A stretch of DNA of 64,000 nt from Zingiber officinale. Taxonomy: Eukaryota > Streptophyta > Magnoliopsida > Zingiberales > Zingiberaceae. A model generated the notes under the pieces. It did no database searches and was not told the origin of the DNA. It saw only the letters and a list, made by a program, of their open reading frames with translations. The DNA lies in assembly GCF_018446385.1 (NCBI RefSeq), contig NC_055986.1:26894302-26958301 (forward strand), given 5' to 3'. This document shows positions 23,073 to 35,284 of this stretch, one piece after another. The position numbers were made by a program, and so were the translations under genes. How positions within the stretch are numbered: the first letter of the stretch is position 1; every line of letters begins with the position of its first letter.

Positions 23073-26000
23073 TGTTGGTTGGTCCTAGGAGGATCGTACC
23101 GGTTCCACTATACAAAAATTTTGTACAAGTGTCGAACCTTTTCCTAAACAACCTATTGTGTTCTTTAGAAGTTAAATTAGGAATCGTAAATGGAACTTAA
23201 CATTATTGATTCCAAATTTAACTTATATATTCTTAATGGTTTAGACTTGGATCGTAAACGGAGCTTAACATTATTGATCCAAATCAACCTATGTTATAAA
23301 TTCAATTAAATATTAATTTCCAAAATTGGCTTCCAGGACTGCATGGCGAGGCACATGACCTTCTTGGATATGGGAGCATCCACCACCGCCTAGACAAACC
23401 CTTTTAAGGAAAGCTAATATTTAATTTCCTTATATAACTCTAGGTTTAACCAAAAAGAATAATCGAATCACAAATTCGAAAAATAAAAGAAAAGAAACAC
23501 AACTTCGAATATCTAATCCGAAAATCTAGAATCTAATGTCTCTTGTGTTTGGAATTCATACAAAAGAAAAACTAGTATGATGCGGAAAATAATTACTAGT
23601 TATACCTTCCTTTATATGCAACGACCTCTTGATCTTCTACCGTATTCCTCTTCTTTTCCCGGACGTTGTGTGGGCAACGATCTACCGAGATAAGAACCAC
23701 CCAAGCCCTTCTCCTTCCTCCTTGCAAGTTTCGGCCAAACCAAGAATCCTCCAAGGATGTAGAATTTCGGCCACCACCACCAAGCTCCAAGGATGCAAGA
23801 AACAAAGCCTCCTTTCTCTCCTTCTTCTCCTAGCTAGAACCGGCTACCATCAAAAGCTCCAAGAGAAGGATGAAACTGACCACTAAAGAAGAAGAGAAGA
23901 GGAGAAGGAGAACCTCTAGGGTCGGCCACAACCAAGGAAGAGAGGGAAGAAAAATAAAATAGAGTTGTTATCCATAAAGGCACCTCTACCCCCTCTTTTA
24001 TATTCCTTGTGTTGGTTGCTACTTGGAAAACCTAACGGTTCCACTGTATAAAAATTTTATACAAAGGTTTGAACCTTTTCCTAACTACCATATGTTTTTT
24101 TAAATTAAACTTGGATCACCTGCGGAACTTAACACGTTTGATCCTAAGTTTAATTTATTTGTTCTTTTAGGTTTAGACTTGGATCTCCTGCGAAACTTAA
24201 CACGTTCGATCCAAATCACCTAGGTCACGAAGACAATTAAATATCTATTTCCAAAATCAGCTTCCAGTACTGCATGGCGAGGTACTTGGCCTTCTTGGAT
24301 ATGGGAGCAACCACCACCGACTAGACAAAGCCTTTTAAGGAAATTAAATATTTAACCTTCCCATAGTAACCCTAGGTTAACCGCTAAGAACAATCAAATC
24401 ACAAGGAAAAGAAAAAACAAAAGAACACAACTTCGAAAACTAATTCGAAAAACTAGAATCGCATGCCTCTTATATTTGGTATTTTTACAAAGAAACAAAA
24501 CTAACATGATGCGGAAAACAATTATTAGTTATACCTTTCTTTGAGAATAATGACCTCTTGATCTTCTACCGTATTCCTCTTCTAATCTCGGACGTTGTGT
24601 GGGCAACGATCTTCCGAGACGAGAACCACCTAGCACCTTCTTCTCCTTCCTTCAAGTTTTGGCCAAGCACAAAACTTCCAAAGGATGAAGAACCTTTTCC
24701 ACCAACCAAGCTCCAAGGGATGCAAGCTTTCTCTCCTTCTTCTCCAAGCTAAGATCCGGCCACCACTTGATCTCTAAGAAAGATGAGAGGTTCGGCCACA
24801 CCAAGGAGAGGAGAGAATTTGAAGAAGCCGGCCACACCAAGGAAGAAAAAAGGGAGAAAATAAAATAGAGGTTGTATCCATGAAGGCACCCAAACCCCCT
24901 CTTTTATAATCCTTAGCTTTGGCAAATAAGGAAAATTTAAAAAAACCTTCCTTAATTCTTTTGCCATTGAAAAGGAAAATTTTAATTAATTAAAATTAAA
25001 ATCCTTTTCTTAATGCATATGGCCGGCCACATCAAAATAAGCAAACAAGGAAATTTTTCGCTAGAAAAATTAAAGCTTCCTAATTTGCTTCCAGAAAAAT
25101 TTTAAAATAAAATTTTTCTTTAATAATCCCTTCATGGTTGATGCTATAAAAGAAAATTTCTATAATTTTAAAATTTATCTTTTCAACATGTGAATGATTT
25201 ATAAGGAAAGTTTTTACCAAAATTAAAATCAACCTTTTAATCTACAAATAAGGAAAGAGATTTATCTCTTCTCTTAATCTTTTGTAGAATCTTATAAAAG
25301 GAAATATTTTAATTTTTAAACTCTCTTTTAAATCATGTATTCCACATAAGAAAAAAATTTAAAATTAAAATTCCTTTTCTATTTTTAATGGCCGGCCACA
25401 CATAGGTTGAACCCATGCTTGGGCCGGCCACAATCAATCCTATCTAAACATGGTTTGGCCGACCCCTTGATTGGGCTCCAAGCAAGGCTTGGCCGACCCC
25501 CTTTAGATGGGTGTGAATGTGGGTATAGGTGGGTATAGTACTCTATAATTAAGAGGCTATGATAGGGACCGAGAGGAGGAATTGGTTTTGGTCCTCCGAT
25601 AAAATTAAGCATCCCGTGTTCGCCCCGAACACACAACTTAATTTTATCAATAATAATTCATTCCACTAGAGAACTATTATTGAACTACCGCACTAATCCC
25701 AAATTACATTTCTTTGGGCTCCTTTTTATTATGAGTGTGTTAGTCTCCCTGTGTTTAAGATAATGAATGTCCACTAATTAAATGAATTATTGACAACTCA
25801 CTTAATTAATATCTTAGTCCAAGAGTAGTACCACTCAACCTTATTATCATGTCGGACTAAGTCCACTTGCAGGGTTTAACATGACAATTCTTATGAGCTC
25901 CTCTTGGGGACATTCTCAACCTAGATTTCTAGGACACAGTTTCCTTTTATAATCAACAACACACACTATAAGTGATATCATTTCCCAACTTATCAGGCTT

Positions 26001-28139
26001 ATTGATTTATCAAACTAAATCTCACCCATTGATAAATTAAAGAAATAAATATCAAATATATGTGCTTGTTATTATATTAGGATTAAGAGCACACACTTCC
26101 ATAATAACTGAGATCTTTGTTCCTTTATAAAGTCAGTATAAAAGAAATGACCTCTAATGGTCCTACTCAATACACTCTAAGTGTACTAGTGTAATTATAT
26201 AGTTAAGATAAACTAATACCTAATTACACTACGACCTTCCAATGGTTTGTTCCTTTCCATCTTGGTCGTGAGCTACTGTTTATAATTTATAAGGTACTGA
26301 TAACATTATCTTCTGTATGTGACACCACATACTATGTTATCTACAATATATATTAATTGAACAACTACAAATAAATGTAGATAATTTGACCAAATATGAT
26401 TCTTTATTCAAAATAAATGTCTACAAAAGTTTAGGCTTTCAGTATACACTCTAACACCTTGGTCTTGGCAAATAAGGAAATTTAAATAAAAACTTCCTTA
26501 ATTCCTTTGCCATGAAAAAGAAAATTTAATTGAATCAATTTCCCTTTTCTTAAACAACATGGTCGGCCACAACCAAATCTCCAAGCAAGGAAAGTTTTAA
26601 ACACAAATTAAAACTTCCTTATTTGTTTCCGAAAATTTTAAAATAAAATTTCTCTAACAATTTATCCCTTCGTGGTGGGTTATAAAAGGAAATTTTATAA
26701 ATTAAAATCTTTCTTTTAAACATGTGGATGATTTCAAAAAAGGAAAGTTATCTTTAAAATTAAAATCTCCTTTCAATCTACAAATAAGGAAAGATATCAA
26801 ATCTTTTCTTAATACTTTGTAAAAACTTATAAAAGGAAATATTTAATTTTAAAACTCTCTTTTTAAATCATGAACATGGTTATAAAAAAGGAAAGTTTTA
26901 TCAAAATTAAAATCTTTCTTTCAACCTACAAATAAGGAAAGATATCATATCTTTTCTTAATCTTTTGTAGAAAGCTATAAAAGGAAAGATTTAAATTTTA
27001 AATTCTCTTTTAAAACCATGGAATCCACATAAGAAAAAATTTAAAATAAAAATCCTTTTAATGTGATGTGGCCGGCCACATCATGCTTGGTCTCCAAGCA
27101 TTGGCCGGCCACCTACTTGGCTCAACCACTTGGTCTTGGTCGACCCTAGCTTAGGTTCCAAGCTAGCTTGGCCGGCCTCCTTGGGTTGGGTAAAGAGTGG
27201 GTATGTGATGGGTATAGATCTCTATATACAAGAGGCTACGATAGAGACCGAGAGGAGGAATTGGTTTTGGTCTCCCGATGAAATTAAGCTTCCCGTGTTC
27301 GCCCCGAACACTCAACTTAATTTCATCAATAATAATTCATACCACTAAACAATTATTATTGAACTACCGCACCATTCCCAAATTACGTTTTGGGCTCCTT
27401 CTTATTATGAGTGTGTTAGTATCCCTGTGTTTAAGATGTCGAATGTCCACTAATTAAATGAGTTACTGACAGCTCACTTAATTAATATTTTTGTCCAAGA
27501 GTAGTACCACTCAACCTTATCGTCATGTTGGACTAAGTCCACCTGCAGGGTTTAACATGACAATCCTTATGAGCTCCTCTTGAGGGCATTCTCAACCTAG
27601 ATTACGAGGACACAATTTCTTTCTATAATCAACAACACACACTATAAGTAATATCATTTCCCAACTTATCGGGCATATTGATTTATCGAGCTAAATCTCA
27701 CCCTTTGATAAGTTAAAGAAATAAATACTAAATATATGTGCTTGTTATTATATTAGGATTAAGAGTACACACTTCCATAATAACTAAGGTCTTGTTCTTT
27801 TATTAAGTCAGTACAAAAGGAACTTACCTTAAATGGTCCTACTCAATACACTTAGAGTGTACTAGTGTAATTTATTAGTCAAGATAAACTAATACTTAAT
27901 TACACTACGACTATTCCAACGGTTTGTTCCTTTCCATCTTAGTTGTGAGTAACTGTTTATAATTTATAAAGAACTGATAACATGATCTTCTGTGTGTGAC
28001 ACCACACACCATATTATCTACAATATAAATTAATTGAACAACTACACTTAGCATATAAATGTAGGTATTTGACCGTTGTGATTCTTTATTTCTAAATAAA
28101 TGTTTACAAAAAGCTAGGCTTTTAGTATACACTCTAATA
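23073..28139 (-). mobile_element. Solo LTR (family B) split by a same-family solo LTR
   Basis: It begins TGTTGGTTGGTCC and ends CACTCTAATA (last CA now TA). Target duplication ATAAC is exact (23068-23072 and 28140-28144). It interrupts gag of the outer copia between ...RGRSYY and NSYGGYQMRY. The same family is inserted in it at 24010-26456, leaving about 2.6 kb of its own. Minus-strand TATA box at about 23995-24003. No ORF. Confidence 0.85.
24010..26456 (-). mobile_element. Solo LTR (family B) inside another family B solo LTR
   Basis: It begins TGTTGGTTGCTACTTGG and ends TATACACTCTAACA. Target duplication CCTTG is exact (24005-24009 and 26457-26461). Length is 2447 bp, close to the copy at 13103-15540. 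Its own minus-strand TATA (TATAAAAGAG) is at about 24898-24908. The insertion lies only a few bases from the TATA box of the host LTR. Confidence 0.85.
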
Positions 28140-28144
28140 ATAAC

Positions 28145-28957
28145 TTCTACCTCTTCTATGATTTCTTCTTTTATTGGAGCTTTGACTCATCTCATTATTA
28201 TATGAGATATTTTTGTCACCTCGTCCACCTTTTCCATGAGCATGGCCTCGACCTTGGCTCTGTCCTCGAGATTCTCCACGTCCGTGACCTCTTTGGGATA
28301 TGCCTTGGTTTGTGTCCTTCAATGGTAGTTTTGCTTTCAAAACTTGTTCAACCTATTCTTGAACCGGTTTTATCAATCTTTCTTCGTGTACTTGTAAAGA
28401 TTCAGCAAGTTCATCAACAGTCATGGTATCTAGATCTTTGGACTCTTCGATGGCAACCATGATATAATTAAATCTTGGATCTAAAGATCTCAAATTTTCC
28501 CAGCAATTCGATTATCTTTCATATCATCTTCATATCTTTTCAATTGATTTGTGATAGCCAATACTCTTGAGAAATAATCCGAAATAGATTCGGAATGTTT
28601 CATGCGTAGAGATTCAAACTCTCCTCTCAATGTTTGGAGACGCACCTTCTTCACTTTATCAACACCTTTATATGAAACTTGAAGAGTTTCCCATGCTTGC
28701 TTGGAAGTAGTTGTCGCAGCAACTTTCTCGAACATCTTTTCATCCAAACTTTGATGGATGAGGGTGACCACCTTTTGGTCCTTCTTCTTGGCGGATGCCT
28801 CATTTTCATCAACGTCATTCTCCACAGGATTCCAAGTTTCATATGCTCTAAGCAAAGCATTCATTCTTATGCACCAATTATCATAATTTCCCTTGGTGAG
28901 AGATGGAACAACAAATGGGGTTCCATTCAACATTTTTCCTTCAAGCTTTGTCTCCAA
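28145..28957 (-). pseudogene. Copia Gag N-terminal part
   Basis: The minus strand starts [20 protein letters not shown] at 28957, followed by [17 protein letters not shown] and the UBN2 region ([21 protein letters not shown]), [20 protein letters not shown], one stop before VLKAK, then a Gly/Arg-rich stretch (about 28150-28300) ahead of the zinc knuckle at 23040. The reading is open for 155 residues before a one-base shift at 28490. Confidence 0.85.
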
Positions 28958-29329
28958 ACATAAATGGTGTGCTCTGATACCACTTTGTTAGAAGATGGAG
29001 AGCATAAAAACTATAACACTCAAGATGGGAGGAAACTACTTCTTATTATCTTTTCTTCATATCTGAATTGTTAAATATGTAGGGTATTTATAGGGAATAC
29101 TCAAGATGTATCTGTTAAATTATATATTTATTTGTTTATAGCTTTTAGGGCAATTTGGACTTTTTCCTTTTTTTATAGAGTTTAGGGTTTCTTAACTTAA
29201 CTATGTAAGACCTTATACTCTGTATCAATTTTAAGATCCAATAATATGGTTAGTTTTTTTCCTTCTCTTAATTTCTACATGGTATCAGAGCGGTTCTCCT
29301 TCTTTGACCTAATTTGTTTTCTGTTGTCG

Positions 29330-29660
29330 CTGTCGTCTCCTACTGCTGTTATTGATTTTGGCGCTGACATCTATTTTCTATCATGCTGCTGTTGATTTTT
29401 GCATTGATATCTATTTTCTGTCGATTTCGGCACCGAAGTCCTGTCCTACCGATTTCAACGCCGACATTATTTTCTGTTGATTTCGGCGTTGATGCTATTT
29501 TCTACCGATTTCGGCATCAACGTCCTGTGTTGTCAATTTCGACGCCGATGCTCTTTTCTACTGATTTTGGTGTTGAAACCCTATGTTGCCGATTTCGGCA
29601 CTGACATCCTTTTCTACTGATTTTGACATTGACGCCCCTGTGCTACTGATTTCTACATTT
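29330..29660 (+). repeat. Tandem imperfect repeats in the leader of the 167-bp-LTR copia
   Basis: Many imperfect copies of a unit built on GATTTCGGC(A/G)...GA(C/T)...TTTTCT, about 25-30 bases each and partly in higher-order pairs, between the priming site and the remaining protease region. No normal gag was seen here, only short open stretches. Confidence 0.65.
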
Positions 29661-29825
29661 GACATCATGTTTTGTCTCAGATTATTTGCATGACTACGGG
29701 TCGTCATGAAATCAGTTTTTGCGGATCATAAAAATGTGTATCCTTACAATTTGGTTATTCTGAGAAATATTTGTTCTGTCATCATGCATGATAGTGCAGA
29801 TGCTTTATGAGAATCTAATTCATAT

Positions 29826-31009
29826 ATGTTTGAGCAGTTTCAACAGTTCCTTGCTTCACAACCCTCTCCTATGTCAGCTTCCTCTCATATAGGTTTGTCG
29901 TCGTATGATATTTCAAGTATATCTTCATCCTTGTGGATTTTGGACTCTAGTGCCTCCCATCATATGTCATCCAATTTGTCATTTTTTGTTTCTTTTTCTC
30001 CCAGTTCATCTATATCTATTGTGACTACTGATGGTACTTCCATGTCATTAGTAGGTGTTGGTTCAATTGTTATATCTTCTTTATCTTTTACTAATATTTA
30101 TTATATTCTGAGTCTTACTTTAAATCTTATTTCTGTTAGTCAATTATATGAATCTAGATACATATTCTCTTTTTTTAATCCAATTGTTATGTTCAGGACC
30201 TGTAATCTCAGAGGTTGATTGGGGTAGGCCATAAGTAAGGAGAACTCTATGTTTTAGATCAACTCAAATTACCAGAAGTTGTAACTTTGAGTGTGGATTT
30301 ATCATCTTTTCATCTGAGTCGTTTATCTTCTGATTTTTATTTATGACACTCTCGCTTAGGTAATGTCTTAGTGCCTCGTTTGCAATTTTTAGCCTCTACA
30401 GGAGCATTAGGACCTTTAAAAAGTTCTGATATTTCTGATTGTAGTGGTTGTAAATTGGCCAAATTTTTTACCTTACCATTTTCTAAATGTCTTTCTTTTT
30501 CTTTTGCTCCATTTGATCTTATCCATTCTGATATGTGGGGACCCTCTCCTATTTCTACAAAAGGGGGGTCAAGATATTATGTTTCGTTTATTGATGATTG
30601 CACTCGTTACTCTTGGGTCTATCTTATGAAACACAAGTATGATTATCTTACAATTTTCATTAACTTTAGAGCTCTTGTGAAAACTTAACATTCTAGTGTT
30701 ATAAAGTATTTTTGTTGTGATTTGGGGGGTGAATACACTTTGAATCAATTTTCACATTTACTTACTTCTGATGGTACTATTCATCAAATCTCGTGTACAT
30801 ATATTCCTGAAAAAAAATGACGTGGCTGAACAAAAACATAGACATCTTGTTGAAATAGTCCGTTCATTTTTATTATCTGCCAGTGTTCCTAGTACCTTTT
30901 AGGGTGAAACAATCTTTACTGTTGCTCATGTCATTAATAGAATTCCAACCTTACACAATTCAGGTTTGTCACATTTTGAAAAACTGTATGGGTATGCTCT
31001 TGTCTATTC
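29826..31009 (+). pseudogene. Copia protease and integrase, degenerate
   Basis: Protease: SLWILDSSASHHM with downstream NIYYILSLTLNLISVSQL. Gag-pre-integrase HSRLGN, zinc-binding CSGCKLAKFF, integrase DLIHSDMWGPSPIS, RYYVSFIDDCTRYSWVYL and CDLGGEYTLNQF. The frame shifts near 30815 and there are stops at 30214, 30343, 30686 and 30899, the last where TFWGE is expected (Trp to TAG). The element continues at 33248 after the nested solo LTR. Confidence 0.85.
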
Positions 31010-33242
31010 CTGTAACGACCCGGCTTCTACTGGCTAAGCTGTAAGGTCAGACCGTCACATTATGCTGTGCTAAGCTACGAGTTGTGAAGAAGCGAACTAA
31101 TTTAAAGCTTATTTCATGCTAATGATTGTTACAAGCTGTAGCTTCTGTTCATAATGTCTTTTCGTTATACTACATATGCTAAGGGATAGAACCTAATCTT
31201 CCGAATGGCCTAGCGACTGTACACAGAGCTCCCTAGCGAACATCAGGCCTTCCAATCGATCGATGGATCGATTGGAGTTATTTGATCGATCCACTGATCG
31301 ATTCAGCGTGATACAGTGCACGGGGTAATATTATGGATCGATCGACTAATCGATCCAGACTTGCCAATCGATCCAGTGATCGATTCCAAAGCTCTCTGTT
31401 CGCAAGAACTAATTCCTCGATCGATCAGTTAATCGATCCCTTAACCTTCCAGAATCTTACTGTTCGCGGAAACAAGCTCCCCAATCAATCAGCTGATCGA
31501 TTGAGGACCCCCAATCGATCGGCTGATCGATCGGGGTTTCTGATTTCATATCAGAAATCTGATTTCAGCACTGTTTCGTGCCCAATTCACATACATAGGT
31601 TTTTAAGTGGCTGAAAACATACCAATGACCATTAACTAGCATTCTAAACATGATCACTAACAGTCTAAGCAGATCTTTCATGATTAAAAACGTTAAAATA
31701 ATTAGAAGTGCGGAAAAGTAATAACATAAGAAAATGCTAAAGGTTTCTAATTTCGCTAGTTTCTCCAAGATCTTTATTCCATGTCCCCATCCACATACAT
31801 CTTCACTGCATTGACCTCCAACCTCCGCTAGTCCATCTTTCCTTTACCTTTATCTGCAGTATAAGGGAAAGAAGTATTTGTAAGCTTACGCTTAGTAAGA
31901 AACCATCTACCTCACAAAATCATGCATACGATGCAATTTATGCTTTGGAAACATGCTATTTGAAATATGTGCTGAACATGCTAAAACGTGGCATTCTGGC
32001 ATACAAAACATAGAAAGCAAAAGCTAATCATAGCAATATCTTCTGGAATCAACAAGATAGAACTAAACTGATACAACAACTAACTAAACAAATGCTAAGC
32101 TGATATAAATCCTGATCTGTAATCACATACTAAATTGTGAAGCTTTGAAAGAAAAACTATTTATCATAAATAGATGAAAATACTAGTCATACTGCTGATT
32201 GGCCCGACAATTGTACTTGCTATGCGTGCATCCCTAACTAGACCCGGGGTTGCAAGTCCCGAATTTAGTAGAGTTACTAGGTTATCTAAACCTAAGGACG
32301 ACTATGGGAGCCCAGCCCATGGACAACTGAAGTCCAGTACAGTGCCACTGAAAAGTAAAATACTGATTTGTAGCTGATATACTTTACCTTGATCTTACTA
32401 GGTTATCTGAACCTAGAACTAGGTTGTCTGAACCTAGAGGCGACTGTGGGAGCCCACCCATTGGACCGTAGTCCTATAAAAGCTGTAGCAAGACTAATGT
32501 GCCATAAAATACTTCTACTGCATTTATCTAAACTATTGAAATGCCTATGGTGGCATTTTACTGAACTAAGCATTAAAGCAAACACTTGGTGTGCGCTAAT
32601 TCACACCCTATATACTGAAAATTCTGCATATGACTAAACTAATGCATAAAACGTGCGAAAAGCTACTTATACTGCAGGTGAGGGGTTTCTTACATCCTGC
32701 GTTAGTTTTCCTTACGATCTGATCGCTAGGTTTTTCCGAAAAGACGATCTTCTCGATGATCCTCCTACGTCTACGTGTTCTTCTCACGGAGGAAAGCGTC
32801 CTCGTACCAGAGTTGTCACTGGAAAATGCTCTTGGAGCCTTTGGAACGGAACCCTAGCCCTTGGGCTTTGGTGCGCCGAGAGAAGAAGAGAAGGAGAGGG
32901 GCGGCGTGACTAGGGTTTAGGGAAAAGAATTGTCGTTAAAAATAATTCTCCACTTAATGATTTTCCTATTTATACTAAGTGGTTAATTCACCCAACCTAA
33001 ATATAAATACAATTGATTCTCTTTTCTTTCAGCACGACCCTGCTGGGTTCACTTGGTCACTAGAGTCATCACTAAAGCATAAGGTCTAGTAGGTCTCGGG
33101 TTCAATACTCACGTATGTCATTTTACGGTTCTATTTGTTTTTGCTACTTCCACTACTCTAAAAATTCCATAAAAATATCCTAAAATTTCAAGAAAATAAT
33201 AGAATATTTATAAAAGTCTTTTGAGAATTTTTGGGCGTTACA
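31010..33242 (-). mobile_element. Solo LTR (family C, 2.2 kb) in the integrase of the plus-strand copia
   Basis: It starts TGTAACGACCC and ends GGGCGTTACA, so the ends are inverted (TGTAACG/CGTTACA). Target duplication ATTCC is exact (31005-31009 and 33243-33247). Read on the minus strand it begins TGTAACGCCC, a start common in plant gypsy LTRs. It contains a dense GATCGATC array (31250-31540). Plus-strand ORFs at 31333-31614 and 32653-32913 are not supported as genes. Confidence 0.85.
31250..31540. repeat. Cluster of (A)TCGATC palindromic words
   Basis: About fifteen occurrences of GATCGAT/ATCGATC words, often paired as 'CGATCGATN8-12TGATCGAT', separated by short variable spacers within the family C solo LTR. 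The pattern can form alternative hairpins. No protein-coding sense was found. Confidence 0.7.
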
Positions 33243-33247
33243 ATTCC

Positions 33248-35284
33248 TCCTTGCATGTTTTTGGTTGTACTTGCTTTGTCTTTCGTCCACATGCAAAGTG
33301 TAATAAGTTAGCCTCTCGATCTGCTCTTTGTGTCTTTCTGGGTTATGATGTTAGTCAAAAAGGATATCGTTGCTTTGATCCCGTTAGTCAAAAATTGTAT
33401 ATCTCTCATCATGTTGTGTTTCTTGAGTATATTCCATTTTTTTTTCTATTCCGACTAGTTTTCATAATATGACAAAGTCAGATATGCTTTGCATCGATCC
33501 TTTCAATACCAATACTGAGGAAGATTCACCCATAAATCCTACTGGTAGTTCAACTGAATTTGATACTTTGATTCCCGAGATATCCGCTCCATATGTTCCT
33601 CCTTTTACCACTACCCAATTATCTCCTGATGTTGTGGATGATCATTCTCTCCACCGTCGTCAATCCACTCGTGTTTGTAAGTCTACTAAACTACTAGATT
33701 TTGCTTACTCTTATTATTCTCATTCTTTTACTTCATTTGTTGCATCTATTCATTGTCTTTCTGAGCCTGAATCCTATAGAGAAGTTGTTTGTAACCCACT
33801 TTAGCAGAGTGCTATGGCTGAGGAACTAATTGCTTTGCATCAGAGTCATACATGAGATTTGGTTCCATTGCCACCAGGAAAACATATTATTGGTTCTCGT
33901 TGGATATATAAGATCAAAACTAAATTTGATGGATCTATCGAATGATACAAAGCTCGTCCTATTGCTAAAGGTTATTCTCAGGAGTATAGCATGGATTATG
34001 AAGAAACATTTGCTCCTGTTGCAAAAATGGCAATTGTTCGTACTCTGTTTATTGTTGCTTCTATTTGTTGATGGAGAATATCTCAGATGGATGTCAAGAA
34101 TGCATTTCTAAATGGTGATCTTCATGAAAAAGTTTATATGACACCTCCTCCTGGTATTTCACACAAACTTGGTGAAGTTTGTAAGCTTCATAAAGCACTT
34201 TATGGTCTCAAACAAGCATCTCGTGCTTAGTTTGAGAAGTTCTCTATAGTGATTACTTCGTTTGATTTTCATCCTAGTAATTATGATTCAGAATTGTTTG
34301 TCAGATGTATGAGTGCAGGTCGTATTCTTTTATTATTATATGTTGATGACATGATTATTACTGGTGATGATTCTGATGGAATTACTTTCTTGAAGTCTGA
34401 GTTGGCTCATTGTTTTGCTATGAAAGACTTGGGTATACTACGCTACTTTCTGGGCATTGAGGTTGCTTATTCCCCGAAAGGTTATCTTTTATCTCATTCA
34501 AAGTATATATCTAATCTGTTTGAGAGTGCTCGTCTTACTGATAATAGAGTTGTTGATACTCCTATTGAAACTAATGCTCGATATTCTCCATCTGATGGCT
34601 CACCTTTGCTGGATCCTAGTTTGTACAGAACTATTGTTAGAAGCTTGGTTTATCTCACCATGATTCATCCAGATATTGCGTATGTTGTTCATGTGGTTAG
34701 TCAATTTATCGCTGCACAAACTACAGTTCATTGGGATGTTATTCTTTGTATTCTCAGGTATCTTCGGGGCACTCAATTTTAAAGCTTTTTATTTCCTTCT
34801 ACTTCATCTCTTGAGCTGCGTGTATACTCTGATGCTAATTGGGCTGATAATCCTACAGATCACAAATCTACCACTGACTTCTGCATTTTTATTAGTGATT
34901 CCCTCATTTCTTGGAAGATTAAAAAATAAGATGTTATTTCTAGATCATGCTATGGTCTCAACTACTTGTGAGATAGTTTGGTTGCATTGGTTGCTTGCGA
35001 ATATGAGTGTCTCTCTTCATCAACCTAATCCGTTATATTGTGATAATCAGAGTGCTATTCAAATGACACGCAATTCAATTTTTCATGAGCGAACGAAGCA
35101 TATTGAAATTGGTTGTCACATTACTCGTCGCCATCTTCAGATTGACACTATCACATTGTCTTTTGTTCCTTAAAAGCTACAGATTGCTGATATGTTTACC
35201 AAGGCACATTCTGCTTCACGTTTTCGTTTCTTATTTGACAAACTCTCAATGCTTCTAGCTGTAGCATAGTGAGTTTGAGGGGTA
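33248..35284 (+). pseudogene. Copia integrase end, reverse transcriptase and RNase H, degenerate
   Basis: SSLHVFGCTCFVFRPH and LGYDVSQKGYRCF (integrase tail), then an RT with [56 protein letters not shown] (catalytic YVDD at about 34338), [16 protein letters not shown] and YLRGTQF. RNase H words (VYSDANWADN, CDNQSAIQMTRN, RTKHIEIGCH) follow in shifted frames. Stops fall at expected Trp/Arg positions (about 33854, 33944, 34069 and 34228). Although RT motifs are visible, no continuous polyprotein exists. Confidence 0.9.

Noticed and set aside
31250..31540. CRISPR-like regular array
   Set aside because: Repeat words are short, palindromic and irregularly spaced, and the context is a plant LTR, so this is not a CRISPR.
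32653..32913. 86-codon plus-strand frame
   Set aside because: Lies within the family C solo LTR (31010-33242); composition like LTR leader sequence, no domain.
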